Shown in pieces: positions 1 to 8,249 of a stretch of DNA of 64,000 nucleotides. The position numbers were made by a program, and so were the translations under genes. The notes beneath the pieces are model-generated. The model saw only the letters and a program-made list of their open reading frames with translations, was not told the DNA's origin and did not search any database. The stretch lies in NCBI GenBank assembly GCA_017542145.1, contig JAFXXQ010000008.1, positions 51,579 to 115,578 of the forward strand, in the 5' to 3' direction. Source of the stretch: Bacteroidaceae bacterium (lineage in GTDB: Bacteria > Bacteroidota > Bacteroidia > Bacteroidales > Bacteroidaceae). The first letter of the stretch is position 1; each line of letters starts with the position of its first letter.

Positions 1-52
1 GGAAAAAAAGTTCCATCAAATGGAATTTAAATTCCACAGGCTGGAATTTTTC
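1..52. repeat. 21-nt tandem array A (truncated by window edge)
   Basis: Two full 21-nt units (11-31 and 32-52) are preceded by what looks like the tail of another unit. Each unit is TTCCA, five variable bases, TGGAA, then a T/A-rich spacer, so every unit is a short inverted repeat. The variable centres are TCAAA and CAGGC. The same period (21 or 22 nt) recurs in four other intergenic arrays of this window with different cores. Function unknown; the left end lies outside the window. Confidence 0.6.
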
Positions 53-228
53 CAGAGTCTGATGTTGCAGCAACCAAGTTTGTCGCTTGCCAGATGGCCA
101 TAAAGGATATTATTGCGGAAATCAAATAATCTGTATTGGTTCCATACATTTTTCAACGAGAATCTGCTTATAAACCGTCCTTCCCTTAAATTTTACAAAA
201 AAAGTGAAGATAATTCAGAAAGAATCCG

Positions 229-236
229 TACCTTCG
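229..236 (+). promoter_or_regulatory. Bacteroidota-type -7 box for the PpiC/SurA operon
   Basis: TACCTTCG matches the Bacteroidota -7 pattern TAnnTTTG with one difference, about 40 nt upstream of the start at 275. No clear -33 box was seen. It supports the downstream start at 275 rather than the upstream in-frame ATG at 113. Confidence 0.4.
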
Positions 237-274
237 CAGCAATTTGTATAAATGTGGTTTTTAAGAAACGAAAA

Positions 275-1711
275 ATGAAACAATTTTTGGTTACACTAGC
301 CGTCCTGACGGCTACCTTATGCACATCGGCACAGACGAAAGACGACCCTATCGTAATGACAGTAAACGGTGTGGATGTTCCTCGTTCTGAATTTGAGTAT
401 TCGTATAACAAGAACAATACCGAGACCGTGCTCGACCGCAAGTCACTCGACGAGTACGTGGAGCTGTTCATCAACTACAAGCTGAAGGTGGCTGCAGCTG
501 CCGAAGAGCGCATGGACACGTCGGCAGCCTTCATCAAGGAGCAACAAGAGTACCGCACACAGCAGGCTGAAGCCTATCTGGTGGACTCGACGTTCATTGA
601 GGAACAGGCGCGCGAAGTGTACGAGCAGACGGCCCAGCGCATAGGCGAGGACGGGCTGATACTGGTGTCGCACATCCTGCTGCGTCTGTCGCAGGATGCC
701 GACGACGCAGCTCAGGCTGCGGCCAAGGTGCGTGCCGACTCCATCTACGCCGCCCTGAAGGCAGGTGCCGACTTCGCCGAACTGGCCAGGAAAGTGTCGC
801 AGGATCCTGGCAGCGCCGCAAAGGGTGGCCAGCTGCCCTGGATTCAGAAGGGGCAGACCATCCCCGACTTCGAGCGCGTGGCCTTCTCACTCCAGCCCGG
901 CGAGCTGTCTGAGCCCGTACTCTCAGCGGTTGGCTACCACATCATCAAGATGGACGAGCGGAAACAGTTTGAGCCTTATGAGTTCCACCGCAAAAGCATC
1001 ATCGAATGGCTGAACCAGCGGGGCATTACCGCAGCAGCCAAGCAGTCGATGGGAAAAAAGCTTGCCGCCCAGATGGGTGGCGACGTCACCCCTCAGGAGG
1101 CGCTGGACAAGGCCGAGCAGGAACTTGACGCCAAATACCCCGACTTCCACTACCTGATGAAAGAGTTCCACGACGGCAGCATGCTCTACGAAATCAGCAA
1201 CCGCGAGGTGTGGGACAAGGCCGCCAAGGACGAGAAAGGGCTTGAGAAATTCTTCAAGAAGCACAAGAAACAGTATGCCTACGACGAACCTGTCTATCGC
1301 GGCATCATCGTCAACTGCACCACAGCCGACGTACTTGAGAAGGTGAAGAAGAGCGTCAAGGGCAAGAAGGAGGCGGAATGGGTACAGACCATCCGCGAGC
1401 AGTTCAACAACGACTCGACGTTGCAGGTGAAGATTATCCGCGGTCCCTTCAAGGCAGGGAAAAACAAGTATGCCGACTACTACATCTTCAAGACTACGCA
1501 GGAGCAGCCCGAGGCCATCGAGGGCTTCCCCGTCGTGGGCGTCATCGGCAAGCTGCAGAAGAAAGGCCCCGATTCCTACGAGGATGTACGCGGAGCCGTC
1601 ACCACCGACTACCAGAACTATCTGGAAAAGGAGTGGGTGAAGGTGCTGCGTCGTAAGTACACCTGGACCGTCTATCCCGATGTGCTGAACACGGTGAACA
1701 ACCACAAATGA
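275..1711 (+). CDS. Periplasmic peptidylprolyl isomerase, PpiC/parvulin family
   Basis: A 478-residue exported foldase. Residues 1-20 form a signal peptide (MKQFLVTLAVLTATLCTSAQ). A parvulin (rotamase) domain lies at about 128-236, with the usual family signatures SHILLRL, ADFAELARKVSQDPGSA, GGQLPWI and VGYHIIKM. The C-terminal half is a chaperone-like region with no motif I can name. The reading frame is open from 113, but the start at 275 is preferred because it gives a clean signal peptide and sits behind a -7 box. It heads a same-strand run with a lipoprotein foldase, SurA and an OstA-like protein, which suggests outer-membrane protein and LPS assembly. The substrates are inferred, not shown. 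Confidence 0.9.
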   Translation: MKQFLVTLAVLTATLCTSAQTKDDPIVMTVNGVDVPRSEFEYSYNKNNTETVLDRKSLDEYVELFINYKLKVAAAAEERMDTSAAFIKEQQEYRTQQAEAYLVDSTFIEEQAREVYEQTAQRIGEDGLILVSHILLRLSQDADDAAQAAAKVRADSIYAALKAGADFAELARKVSQDPGSAAKGGQLPWIQKGQTIPDFERVAFSLQPGELSEPVLSAVGYHIIKMDERKQFEPYEFHRKSIIEWLNQRGITAAAKQSMGKKLAAQMGGDVTPQEALDKAEQELDAKYPDFHYLMKEFHDGSMLYEISNREVWDKAAKDEKGLEKFFKKHKKQYAYDEPVYRGIIVNCTTADVLEKVKKSVKGKKEAEWVQTIREQFNNDSTLQVKIIRGPFKAGKNKYADYYIFKTTQEQPEAIEGFPVVGVIGKLQKKGPDSYEDVRGAVTTDYQNYLEKEWVKVLRRKYTWTVYPDVLNTVNNHK

Positions 1712-1723
1712 AATTCTATAAGT

Positions 1724-1809
1724 GAAGAATGAGAAATAGATTGTTTCGTAAATCAACATCTTTGTCTGCAGGCGTTCCAGCTTGCAGAACTATCTATTTC
1801 TCATTCTTC
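1724..1809 (+). repeat. Inverted-repeat element E1 spanning a start codon and signal peptide
   Basis: A perfect 17-bp inverted repeat: GAAGAATGAGAAATAGA at 1724-1740 and its complement at 1793-1809. The inner core (1764-1802) reads GTCTGCAGGCGTTCC then AGCTTGCAGAACTATC. Related cores occur in elements at 17377-17411, 44366-44404 (minus) and, more loosely, 53424-53459 (minus). The left arm contains the ATG of the next gene, and the core plus right arm encode most of its hydrophobic signal sequence. Confidence 0.6.
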
Positions 1810-2658
1810 TTTTTTCTTTTTTCGTTCTTATTAGTTGGCTGCCAACAAAAAGTCTACCACGAGGGGCGACAGCCGATAGCAGAGGTGAACGGGGTTTTCC
1901 TCTATGAGGAGGATGTCCATCGAGCCCTGCCCCTCGACCTTCCTCGCGAAGATAGCATCCAGCTTGCCAATGACTTCATCCGCAACTGGGTGGAGGAGGA
2001 ACTGCTCTGGCAGCAGGCCGAGCGCAACGTCCGCAGTACCGAGCGTATCGAGCAAATGGTACAGGCCTACCGCAAGTCGCTCATCATTGAGGACTACCAG
2101 CAGCAGCTCGTTACCCAATTCCTAAGCGAAGAACTCACGGAGGAGGAAATGCTCCGCTTCTACAACGACAACAAGACACTTTTCACCTTGAAAGAGCCTG
2201 CCCTGAAAGGCCTTTTCATCAAAGTGCCTAAGACTGCCCCAGACCTTGCAGACCTTCGCAAATGGTATCGTCTGAGCGACGATGCCACATTGGAGAAAAT
2301 CGAGAAATACTGCTTCCGCAATGCCGTCATTTACGAGTACTTCTACGACCGCTGGATGCCCCTCTCAGACCTTGAAGGTAAGCTGAAGATGACTCCCGGC
2401 ATGAGAAGCAGCCTGAAAGACCAGGCAAGCCTGGAGACGACGGACGATGAATTCGTCTATCTGCTGCATGTGGAGGACATCGTGCCCGAGGGCAGCACAA
2501 AGCCCTTTGAACTGGCACGCCCAGAGATTGCCGATTTGCTGGGCAACTACCGGCAGGTTGCTCTCATCCGCCAAGTCCGTCATGACCTTTACGAACACGC
2601 AGCCGAAACAGGACGCGTGAAACTGAAAACCGATAATACAAACAACAATGAGAAATAA
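1729..2658 (+). CDS. Lipoprotein foldase, SurA/PpiC-associated
   Basis: 309 residues with a hydrophobic N-terminus and a lipobox LLVGC (Cys38), so probably a lipoprotein. The mature part begins IAEVNGVFLYEEDVHRALP, like the N-terminal substrate-binding region of SurA-type proteins, and is mostly charged helix; I do not see a convincing parvulin catalytic core. It lies between two PPIases and overlaps surA by 11 bases, so co-translation and a role in outer-membrane protein folding are likely. Oddity: the first ~35 codons, including the start, lie inside inverted-repeat element E1, and residues CRTIYFSFF recur almost exactly (CRTIYFTFF) at the N-terminus of the unrelated GH106 protein at 41776-44439. 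No alternative ATG precedes the lipobox. Confidence 0.75.
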   Translation: MRNRLFRKSTSLSAGVPACRTIYFSFFFFLFSFLLVGCQQKVYHEGRQPIAEVNGVFLYEEDVHRALPLDLPREDSIQLANDFIRNWVEEELLWQQAERNVRSTERIEQMVQAYRKSLIIEDYQQQLVTQFLSEELTEEEMLRFYNDNKTLFTLKEPALKGLFIKVPKTAPDLADLRKWYRLSDDATLEKIEKYCFRNAVIYEYFYDRWMPLSDLEGKLKMTPGMRSSLKDQASLETTDDEFVYLLHVEDIVPEGSTKPFELARPEIADLLGNYRQVALIRQVRHDLYEHAAETGRVKLKTDNTNNNEK

Positions 2659-4012
2659 GTTTTTCCTCATCATCTGCCCAATGCTGCTCATGGCAGCCCT
2701 CCACGCCACGGCCCAGGACAATGTCATCGACGAGGTGGTATGGGTGGTAGGCGATGAAGCTATCCTGAAATCCGACGTCGAGAACACACGTCGAGCCATG
2801 ATTGAGAGCGGGCAACGCATCGACGGTGACCCCTACGCCGTCATCCCCGAACAGATTGCCGTACAGAAACTCTTCCTTCACCAAGCCGCTATCGACAGCA
2901 TCGATACACAGGTGACCGACGCCCAGGTGCTGGGCGAGGTGGATAAGGAAATCAATCGACGCATCAGCTCCATCGGCTCGCAGGAGAAACTGGAGCAATA
3001 CCTCGGCAAAACCATTAAACAGCAGCGCGATGAGCTGCGCGAACAGATTCGCGACCAGATTATCGTGCAGCTGACACAGCAGTCCATCGTGGGCGACATC
3101 AAGCTGACGCCCTCAGAGGTTCGCCGTCGCTATGATAAGCTGAGCGAGGACGAGATTCCCTACGTCCCTACCGAGGTGGAAGTGCAGATTATCACCCAAG
3201 AGCCCGAAGTGCCACAAGAAGAGATTGACTATGTGAAGCAGAAGCTGCGCGATATCACCGAACGCATCCAGAGTGGCGAAACAACATTTGCCATTCAGGC
3301 GCTAATCAACTCGAAGGACGGAAGCGCCATGAACGGAGGCGAACTACCCTTCTACGGCAAAGCCGAAATGGTTCCCGAGTTTGCCGCCGTAGCCTTCAGC
3401 CTCACCGACCCGAACAAAATTTCCAAAATCGTGGAGACAGAGTTTGGCTACCATATTATACAACTCATCGAGAAGCGCGGCGACCGTGTAAAGGTGCGCC
3501 ATATCCTCATGAAGCCCACCATCCCGCAAGAAAATATCGATGCCACATTAAGCCGCCTCGACAGCATCGCCGACGATATCCGGAACGGCAAATTCTCCTT
3601 CGATGAAGGAGCCACAGCCATCTCAATGGACAAGGATACCCGCGCCAACTTCGGCATCATGTCCAACCCCAACACCTTAGGTTCACGCTTCGAGATGTCT
3701 CAACTCCCACAAGAGGTGGCTAAGGCCATTTATCCCCTCAACGTCGGCGAGATTTCCAAGCCCTTCACGATGGTTGACCAGAAAACAGGCAAGGAGATCT
3801 GCGCCATCGTCAAGCTGAAAACAAAAGTGAATGGCCACAAAGCCACCGTACAGGAAGATTTCCAGACGCTCAAGGACATGATGATTGCCGAACTCAGCGA
3901 GGAGAAACTGGAGAAATGGATCATCGAAAAACAAAAGACCACGTATATCCGCATTAACGACAGCTGGAAGAAAAAAGACGAATTCAAATACCCCGGATGG
4001 ATTAAGGATTGA
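2648..4012 (+). CDS. surA: Periplasmic chaperone/PPIase SurA
   Basis: 454 residues with signal peptide MRNKFFLIICPMLLMAALHA, then a SurA N-terminal domain starting DNVIDEVVWVVGDEAILKSD. Two parvulin-like domains follow, at about 170-280 (GGELPFYGKAEMVPEFAAVAF, then TEFGYHIIQLIEKRGDRVK) and 285-390 (VRHILMKP, FDEGATAISMDKDTRANFGIM). Domain order and length match bacterial SurA, which escorts outer-membrane beta-barrels across the periplasm. It starts inside the preceding lipoprotein gene and its stop overlaps the next start, so the three genes form one tight transcription unit. Confidence 0.92.
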   Translation: MRNKFFLIICPMLLMAALHATAQDNVIDEVVWVVGDEAILKSDVENTRRAMIESGQRIDGDPYAVIPEQIAVQKLFLHQAAIDSIDTQVTDAQVLGEVDKEINRRISSIGSQEKLEQYLGKTIKQQRDELREQIRDQIIVQLTQQSIVGDIKLTPSEVRRRYDKLSEDEIPYVPTEVEVQIITQEPEVPQEEIDYVKQKLRDITERIQSGETTFAIQALINSKDGSAMNGGELPFYGKAEMVPEFAAVAFSLTDPNKISKIVETEFGYHIIQLIEKRGDRVKVRHILMKPTIPQENIDATLSRLDSIADDIRNGKFSFDEGATAISMDKDTRANFGIMSNPNTLGSRFEMSQLPQEVAKAIYPLNVGEISKPFTMVDQKTGKEICAIVKLKTKVNGHKATVQEDFQTLKDMMIAELSEEKLEKWIIEKQKTTYIRINDSWKKKDEFKYPGWIKD

Positions 4013-5916
4013 AGCGATGTTCACATACAAAATGGCTCGTCGCATTGCTGACGCTGGCAATGCCGACTCTTGTATTGGCTCAAGGAACGCCAGCCTCCGA
4101 AACAGGGAAGAAACGGGAATACGTTTATCTCCTTCATGCCAACGAAACTCGTTACAACCAGCGTATCAATGCCGATGCACAAATCTTAATTGGCAATGTG
4201 GCCTTCCGCCACGATAGCCTCTACATGTACTGCGACAGCGCTTTGTTCTTCGAAGGTAGCAATTCGCTAAAAGCCTACGGAAGAGTACACATGGCCCAAG
4301 GCGACACCTTGTTTCTCGATGGAGAACAACTCTATTACGACGGAGACGCTATGTTAGCAGAAATCCGCTACAACGTCCGCATGAAGGACCCCCGCATGGT
4401 GCTCACCACAGACAGTCTGAACTACGACCGCACACTAAATCTAGGTTATTACTTCGAGGGCGGCACACTAAAGGATTCCGTCAATACGCTCGTCTCTGAC
4501 TGGGGGGAATACGACACGAAGACCAAGGACGCCATCTTCAACTACAACGTCACCTTAAAGAACGACAACTTTGTTCTGACTTCCGATACACTTGGTTATA
4601 ACACCAACACCCGCATCGCCGTCATCACCGGTCCCTCGGAAATCGACAATGGCAACAACCACATTACGTCCACCCTCGGTTACTATTATACAAATGAAGA
4701 TCAGGCACAGCTGATGGAGCGTTCCGTCCTTTTTAATGACAACTACCGTATGGTGGGCGACAGTTTGTTCTACGACCGTGCCGGTGGTTACGGTGAAGCC
4801 TTCCGTAACGTCATCATGGACAACTTCAAAGACCAATGCCGCCTCACGGGAGAATATGCTTATTACAACGAGGTCGCAGATTCAGCCTATGCCACGGGAA
4901 AAGCCATTGCTATTGATTACTCGCAGGGTGACAGCCTCTTCATTCACGCTGATACCCTTGCCCTTACTACGCACCTCATTCCTCCTCCCCCAGAGGAAAT
5001 AGATAAAGATAAGGTGAAAAAAAAACCGCCCCTCCACTCGTCCCGTTCTTCTTCCGAGCCACCTCTATTACTACCGGACAGTTTGGTAATCCCACAAGCT
5101 CCAGACTCTCTGATAACGGCTGATTCCCTTTCTCTCCTCCCCCACGAAAATGACGTCGCGCATCTTATCCATGACTCCATCGCATTACCGCAAGACACTA
5201 CTTTAGTAACTACTTCAACACTTTCCCTCCCACAAGATACGGTGCCCCCCGAACCCGCCGACTCTACCTATCGCATCATCAAAGGATACCACAAGGTCAG
5301 GATGTATCGCAGCGATATACAAGCTGTTTGCGATTCTCTTGTTTTCAATACGCTTGACTCCTGTATCACCATGTTTTACGACCCTATTATCTGGAACGGA
5401 GGACAACAAGTGCTGGGCGAAAAAATACTGATTTACTTGAACGACAGCACCATTGACTGGGCGCACATTCAGGAACAAGCTCTTGTCGTTGAACAACTTG
5501 ACTCCATTCATTTTAACCAAATAAGTGGACGCGAGATAAAAGCCTACTTTAAGGATGGCGAAATCGACCACACAGATGTCATAGGCAACGTCCTTGTAGT
5601 CTATTATTATCAAGAAGAAGATGGGAAAGAGCTTGTAGGCTTGAACACTACCGAAGCAAGCAATCTGACTGCTTATATGGTGGATCGCCAGATGGAGAAA
5701 CTGCTCATCACCAAGAAATCAAATGGGGTTTTCTACCCTATTCTGCAGATTCCCCCAGACAAGATGAAGTTGCCGACGTTTGGATGGTTTAACAAGTTAC
5801 GCCCATTGAGTCCCTATGACATCCTCATATGGAGAGGAAAGAATTCAGAAGATAAATTAAAGAAAACCAGTCGCAGCCCCGTCCCGCTGCCATCATTAAA
5901 AGGATTACAGCCATGA
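4009..5916 (+). CDS. OstA/LptA-like LPS transport protein, TTG start
   Basis: 635 residues. The signal peptide (WLVALLTLAMPTLVLAQG) is reached only from a TTG codon at 4009 that overlaps the surA stop (TTGA); no in-frame ATG or GTG gives a signal sequence, so TTG initiation by coupling is inferred. From residue ~40 the protein shows the repeating OstA-type beta-jellyroll pattern (ILIGNVAFRHDSLYMYCDSA, LKAYGRVHMAQGDTLFLDG, and a later copy near residue 470). Between about 325 and 425 there is a Pro/Ser/Asp-rich insertion (PPPPEEIDKDKVKKKPP and onward) likely to be a disordered linker. The family is thought to move or assemble lipopolysaccharide; Bacteroidota carry this long form. Overlaps the next gene by 4 bases. 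Confidence 0.8.
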   Translation: MKRCSHTKWLVALLTLAMPTLVLAQGTPASETGKKREYVYLLHANETRYNQRINADAQILIGNVAFRHDSLYMYCDSALFFEGSNSLKAYGRVHMAQGDTLFLDGEQLYYDGDAMLAEIRYNVRMKDPRMVLTTDSLNYDRTLNLGYYFEGGTLKDSVNTLVSDWGEYDTKTKDAIFNYNVTLKNDNFVLTSDTLGYNTNTRIAVITGPSEIDNGNNHITSTLGYYYTNEDQAQLMERSVLFNDNYRMVGDSLFYDRAGGYGEAFRNVIMDNFKDQCRLTGEYAYYNEVADSAYATGKAIAIDYSQGDSLFIHADTLALTTHLIPPPPEEIDKDKVKKKPPLHSSRSSSEPPLLLPDSLVIPQAPDSLITADSLSLLPHENDVAHLIHDSIALPQDTTLVTTSTLSLPQDTVPPEPADSTYRIIKGYHKVRMYRSDIQAVCDSLVFNTLDSCITMFYDPIIWNGGQQVLGEKILIYLNDSTIDWAHIQEQALVVEQLDSIHFNQISGREIKAYFKDGEIDHTDVIGNVLVVYYYQEEDGKELVGLNTTEASNLTAYMVDRQMEKLLITKKSNGVFYPILQIPPDKMKLPTFGWFNKLRPLSPYDILIWRGKNSEDKLKKTSRSPVPLPSLKGLQP

Positions 5917-6206
5917 GTTTCTTTAAGCAAAGAGAACCCAGGAGGTTCCAACATAATTATATTTATTACGACGAGCGTAAGGAGAAACTCCGCAAGATTG
6001 AGGAAAAGGCCAAACGTGAATTGGGACTACTCCCCGAGAAGGAATTTACCCCTGAGGACATCCGAGGTAAATTTGTCGAACAGACCACACACCTCAAACG
6101 CTTCAAGGAAGGAAGAGAAGGAGGCAACGGCCGTCGCCTCTCCGCTTTTGGCATTTTTATGATTATCATCGGTTTACTGCTCATCTGGCGTTTCCTGCTT
6201 CAATAG
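5913..6206 (+). CDS. Small single-pass membrane protein, function unknown
   Basis: 97 residues: a highly charged N-terminal 75 residues (FFKQREPRRFQHNYIYYDE, then REKLRKIEEKAKRELG-like helix) and one C-terminal membrane segment (FGIFMIIIGLLLIWRFLL). It overlaps the OstA-like gene by ATGA and lies 12 bases before mutL, so it is co-transcribed with both. No family is recognised. A membrane-anchored partner of the LPS-assembly genes is possible but unproven. Confidence 0.7.
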   Translation: MSFFKQREPRRFQHNYIYYDERKEKLRKIEEKAKRELGLLPEKEFTPEDIRGKFVEQTTHLKRFKEGREGGNGRRLSAFGIFMIIIGLLLIWRFLLQ

Positions 6207-6218
6207 TTTTTCGTATAT

Positions 6219-8009
6219 ATGAGTGACTTGATACATCTTCTTCCCGACTCCGTTGCCAACCAGATTGCAGCAGGTGAAGTCATCCAACGCCCAGCTTCGG
6301 TCGTAAAGGAACTGGTCGAGAACTCCATTGATGCAGGGGCAAAGACCATCCACGTTCTTATCTCCGATGCAGGAAAGACGTGTATCCAGGTTATCGACGA
6401 CGGCAAGGGTATGTCGGAAACAGATGCCCGAATGGCTTTTGAGCGGCATGCCACATCAAAAATCCAACAAGCCGCTGATCTTTTTGCATTAGGTACATTC
6501 GGCTTCCGAGGAGAGGCTCTTCCCTCCATAGCAGCTGTAGCCCAGATTGAGCTTCATACTCGCACAGAGGATGATGAACTCGGCACAGTCATCTTCTTGG
6601 AAGGGTCGAAGGTCGTCCGACAAGAGGTGGACACATGTGCAAAAGGATGTAACTTTTTAGTCAAGAACCTTTTCTTCAACGTCCCTGCACGGCGGAAGTT
6701 TCTGAAATCGGATCAGACAGAACTTAGCAATATTATCACCGAAGTGGAGCGTGTTGCCCTCGCCAATAACGATGTAGCTTTTACCTTCCGCCATAATGGT
6801 ACAGAAATTCTGAATCTGCCGCAAACAGGACAACGCCAGCGCATCATGCAGCTTTTCGGGAAGAAATCCAACCAAGAACTGCTTGGAATCCATGTGGAAA
6901 CATCTATTGCCAACATATCTGGTTTTGTGGGTAATCCCGAGAGTGCACGCAAGAAGGGGAGTCACCAGTTCTTCTTTGTCAACGGACGTTTCATGCGGCA
7001 TCCATATTTCCATAAGGCCGTTTTGGAAGCTTTCTCAAAGCTCATACCTGAAAATGAGCAGATCTCCTATTTCATATACATCGATGTTGACCCTTCAAGG
7101 ATAGATGTCAACATTCATCCCACGAAGACTGAAATCAAATTCGAAGACGAACACGCCATCTGGCAAATCCTTGTAGCCTCTATCCGTGAAGTGCTAGGGC
7201 GTTCCCATGCTGTCCCTTCCATTGACTTTGACACAACGGACAAACCCGACATTCCCGTCATGCCTAGAGAAAGGAACTTTACTCCGCCTCAACCCGAAAC
7301 CCACCCTGACTATAACCCCTTCAAGACACACCGCGAACTTCCAGAACGAAAAGCCCCTATTGACTGGGAAAAACTATACGATGCTATCCCTTCCGCCCCA
7401 AACGAACAAGCAACAATTTTCAAGAACGAAGCGGAGAGTCAGAATTCAACCTATGATTGCATACAATTTAACGGACAATATATAGTTACTTCAGTTGGGA
7501 CAGGATTAATGATTATTGAACAGCACAGAGCCCACGTCCGCATCCTGCACGACAAGTATTTACGACAGCTACAAGATAAGCATGGCGTGTCCCAAGGAAT
7601 GCTATTCCCCGAAATGATTCAGGTTTCTCCGTCAGATGCCATTCAGATGGATTTACTGCTTAGCGACTTTTCCAGTTTGGGATTCGATATTAGCAACATG
7701 GGAGGCGGCAGCTTCTCCATCCAAGGCCTCCCGCCGGGAATAGAAGGACTCGACCCTTGCAAGCTGGTTGCTGAAATGCTCTCATCAGCATTAGAAAAGA
7801 AAGATAGTGTCCAATCAGATGTTTGGGGCAATATGGCTCTGACTATGGCCCGAACAGCTGCCATTGTCGTGGGGCAGGTCCTCTCCAATGAGGAAATGAA
7901 CGCTGTCGTTTCTGAGCTTTTGGCATGCCCTATGCCTAATTACACCCCCGATGGTAAAAAAATCATTTCGATTATCGACGAACAAGATTTTTCAAAGATG
8001 TTTTCATAG
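6219..8009 (+). CDS. mutL: DNA mismatch repair protein MutL, endonuclease motifs altered
   Basis: 596 residues. The N-terminal GHKL ATPase is intact: [20 protein letters not shown] (Bergerat motif I), [19 protein letters not shown] and [11 protein letters not shown]. After a Pro-rich linker (~340-410), the C-terminal dimerisation domain is present, but the metal-binding endonuclease motif DQHAxxExxxxE reads [14 protein letters not shown] (from residue 434) and the CPHGRP motif reads [10 protein letters not shown] (from residue 570). By family knowledge this suggests no nicking activity. It is the last gene of the envelope run, separated from the next promoter by 240 bases. Identification is certain; loss of nuclease activity is inferred. 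Confidence 0.95.
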   Translation: MSDLIHLLPDSVANQIAAGEVIQRPASVVKELVENSIDAGAKTIHVLISDAGKTCIQVIDDGKGMSETDARMAFERHATSKIQQAADLFALGTFGFRGEALPSIAAVAQIELHTRTEDDELGTVIFLEGSKVVRQEVDTCAKGCNFLVKNLFFNVPARRKFLKSDQTELSNIITEVERVALANNDVAFTFRHNGTEILNLPQTGQRQRIMQLFGKKSNQELLGIHVETSIANISGFVGNPESARKKGSHQFFFVNGRFMRHPYFHKAVLEAFSKLIPENEQISYFIYIDVDPSRIDVNIHPTKTEIKFEDEHAIWQILVASIREVLGRSHAVPSIDFDTTDKPDIPVMPRERNFTPPQPETHPDYNPFKTHRELPERKAPIDWEKLYDAIPSAPNEQATIFKNEAESQNSTYDCIQFNGQYIVTSVGTGLMIIEQHRAHVRILHDKYLRQLQDKHGVSQGMLFPEMIQVSPSDAIQMDLLLSDFSSLGFDISNMGGGSFSIQGLPPGIEGLDPCKLVAEMLSSALEKKDSVQSDVWGNMALTMARTAAIVVGQVLSNEEMNAVVSELLACPMPNYTPDGKKIISIIDEQDFSKMFS

Positions 8010-8126
8010 TTTTTCCATGCAGTTTTCGAACTTCACAAATTACCATAAAAAGCGCTTTTTCCCCTCCGCTATTGAGAAAAATGCACTTTTTAACGTCATT
8101 TTAATATATTTTAACAATGCTATGTT

Positions 8127-8155
8127 TCCGCGAAAGAAAAAAACAACTAATTTTG
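8127..8155 (+). promoter_or_regulatory. Promoter for the coiled-coil lipoprotein gene
   Basis: -7 box TAATTTTG at 8148-8155, with a T-rich stretch (TGTTT, ending 8127) about 20 nt upstream as a weak -33. It leaves a leader of roughly 90 nt before the ATG at 8250, AT-rich as is typical for highly expressed Bacteroidota genes. The rest of the 8010-8249 gap shows nothing else. Confidence 0.55.
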
Positions 8156-8249
8156 CACCGATTTGTGAGAGAGTGTATTTTAAGTTCAAAACGTAAATTA
8201 AATAAAATTTTATAAATAACTTAAGTTTCATCATTAAAATCATTTAAAA

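Noticed and set aside
113..274. N-terminal extension of the first PPIase
   Set aside because: It would place 54 residues before a perfect signal peptide and would start upstream of the -7 box at 229.
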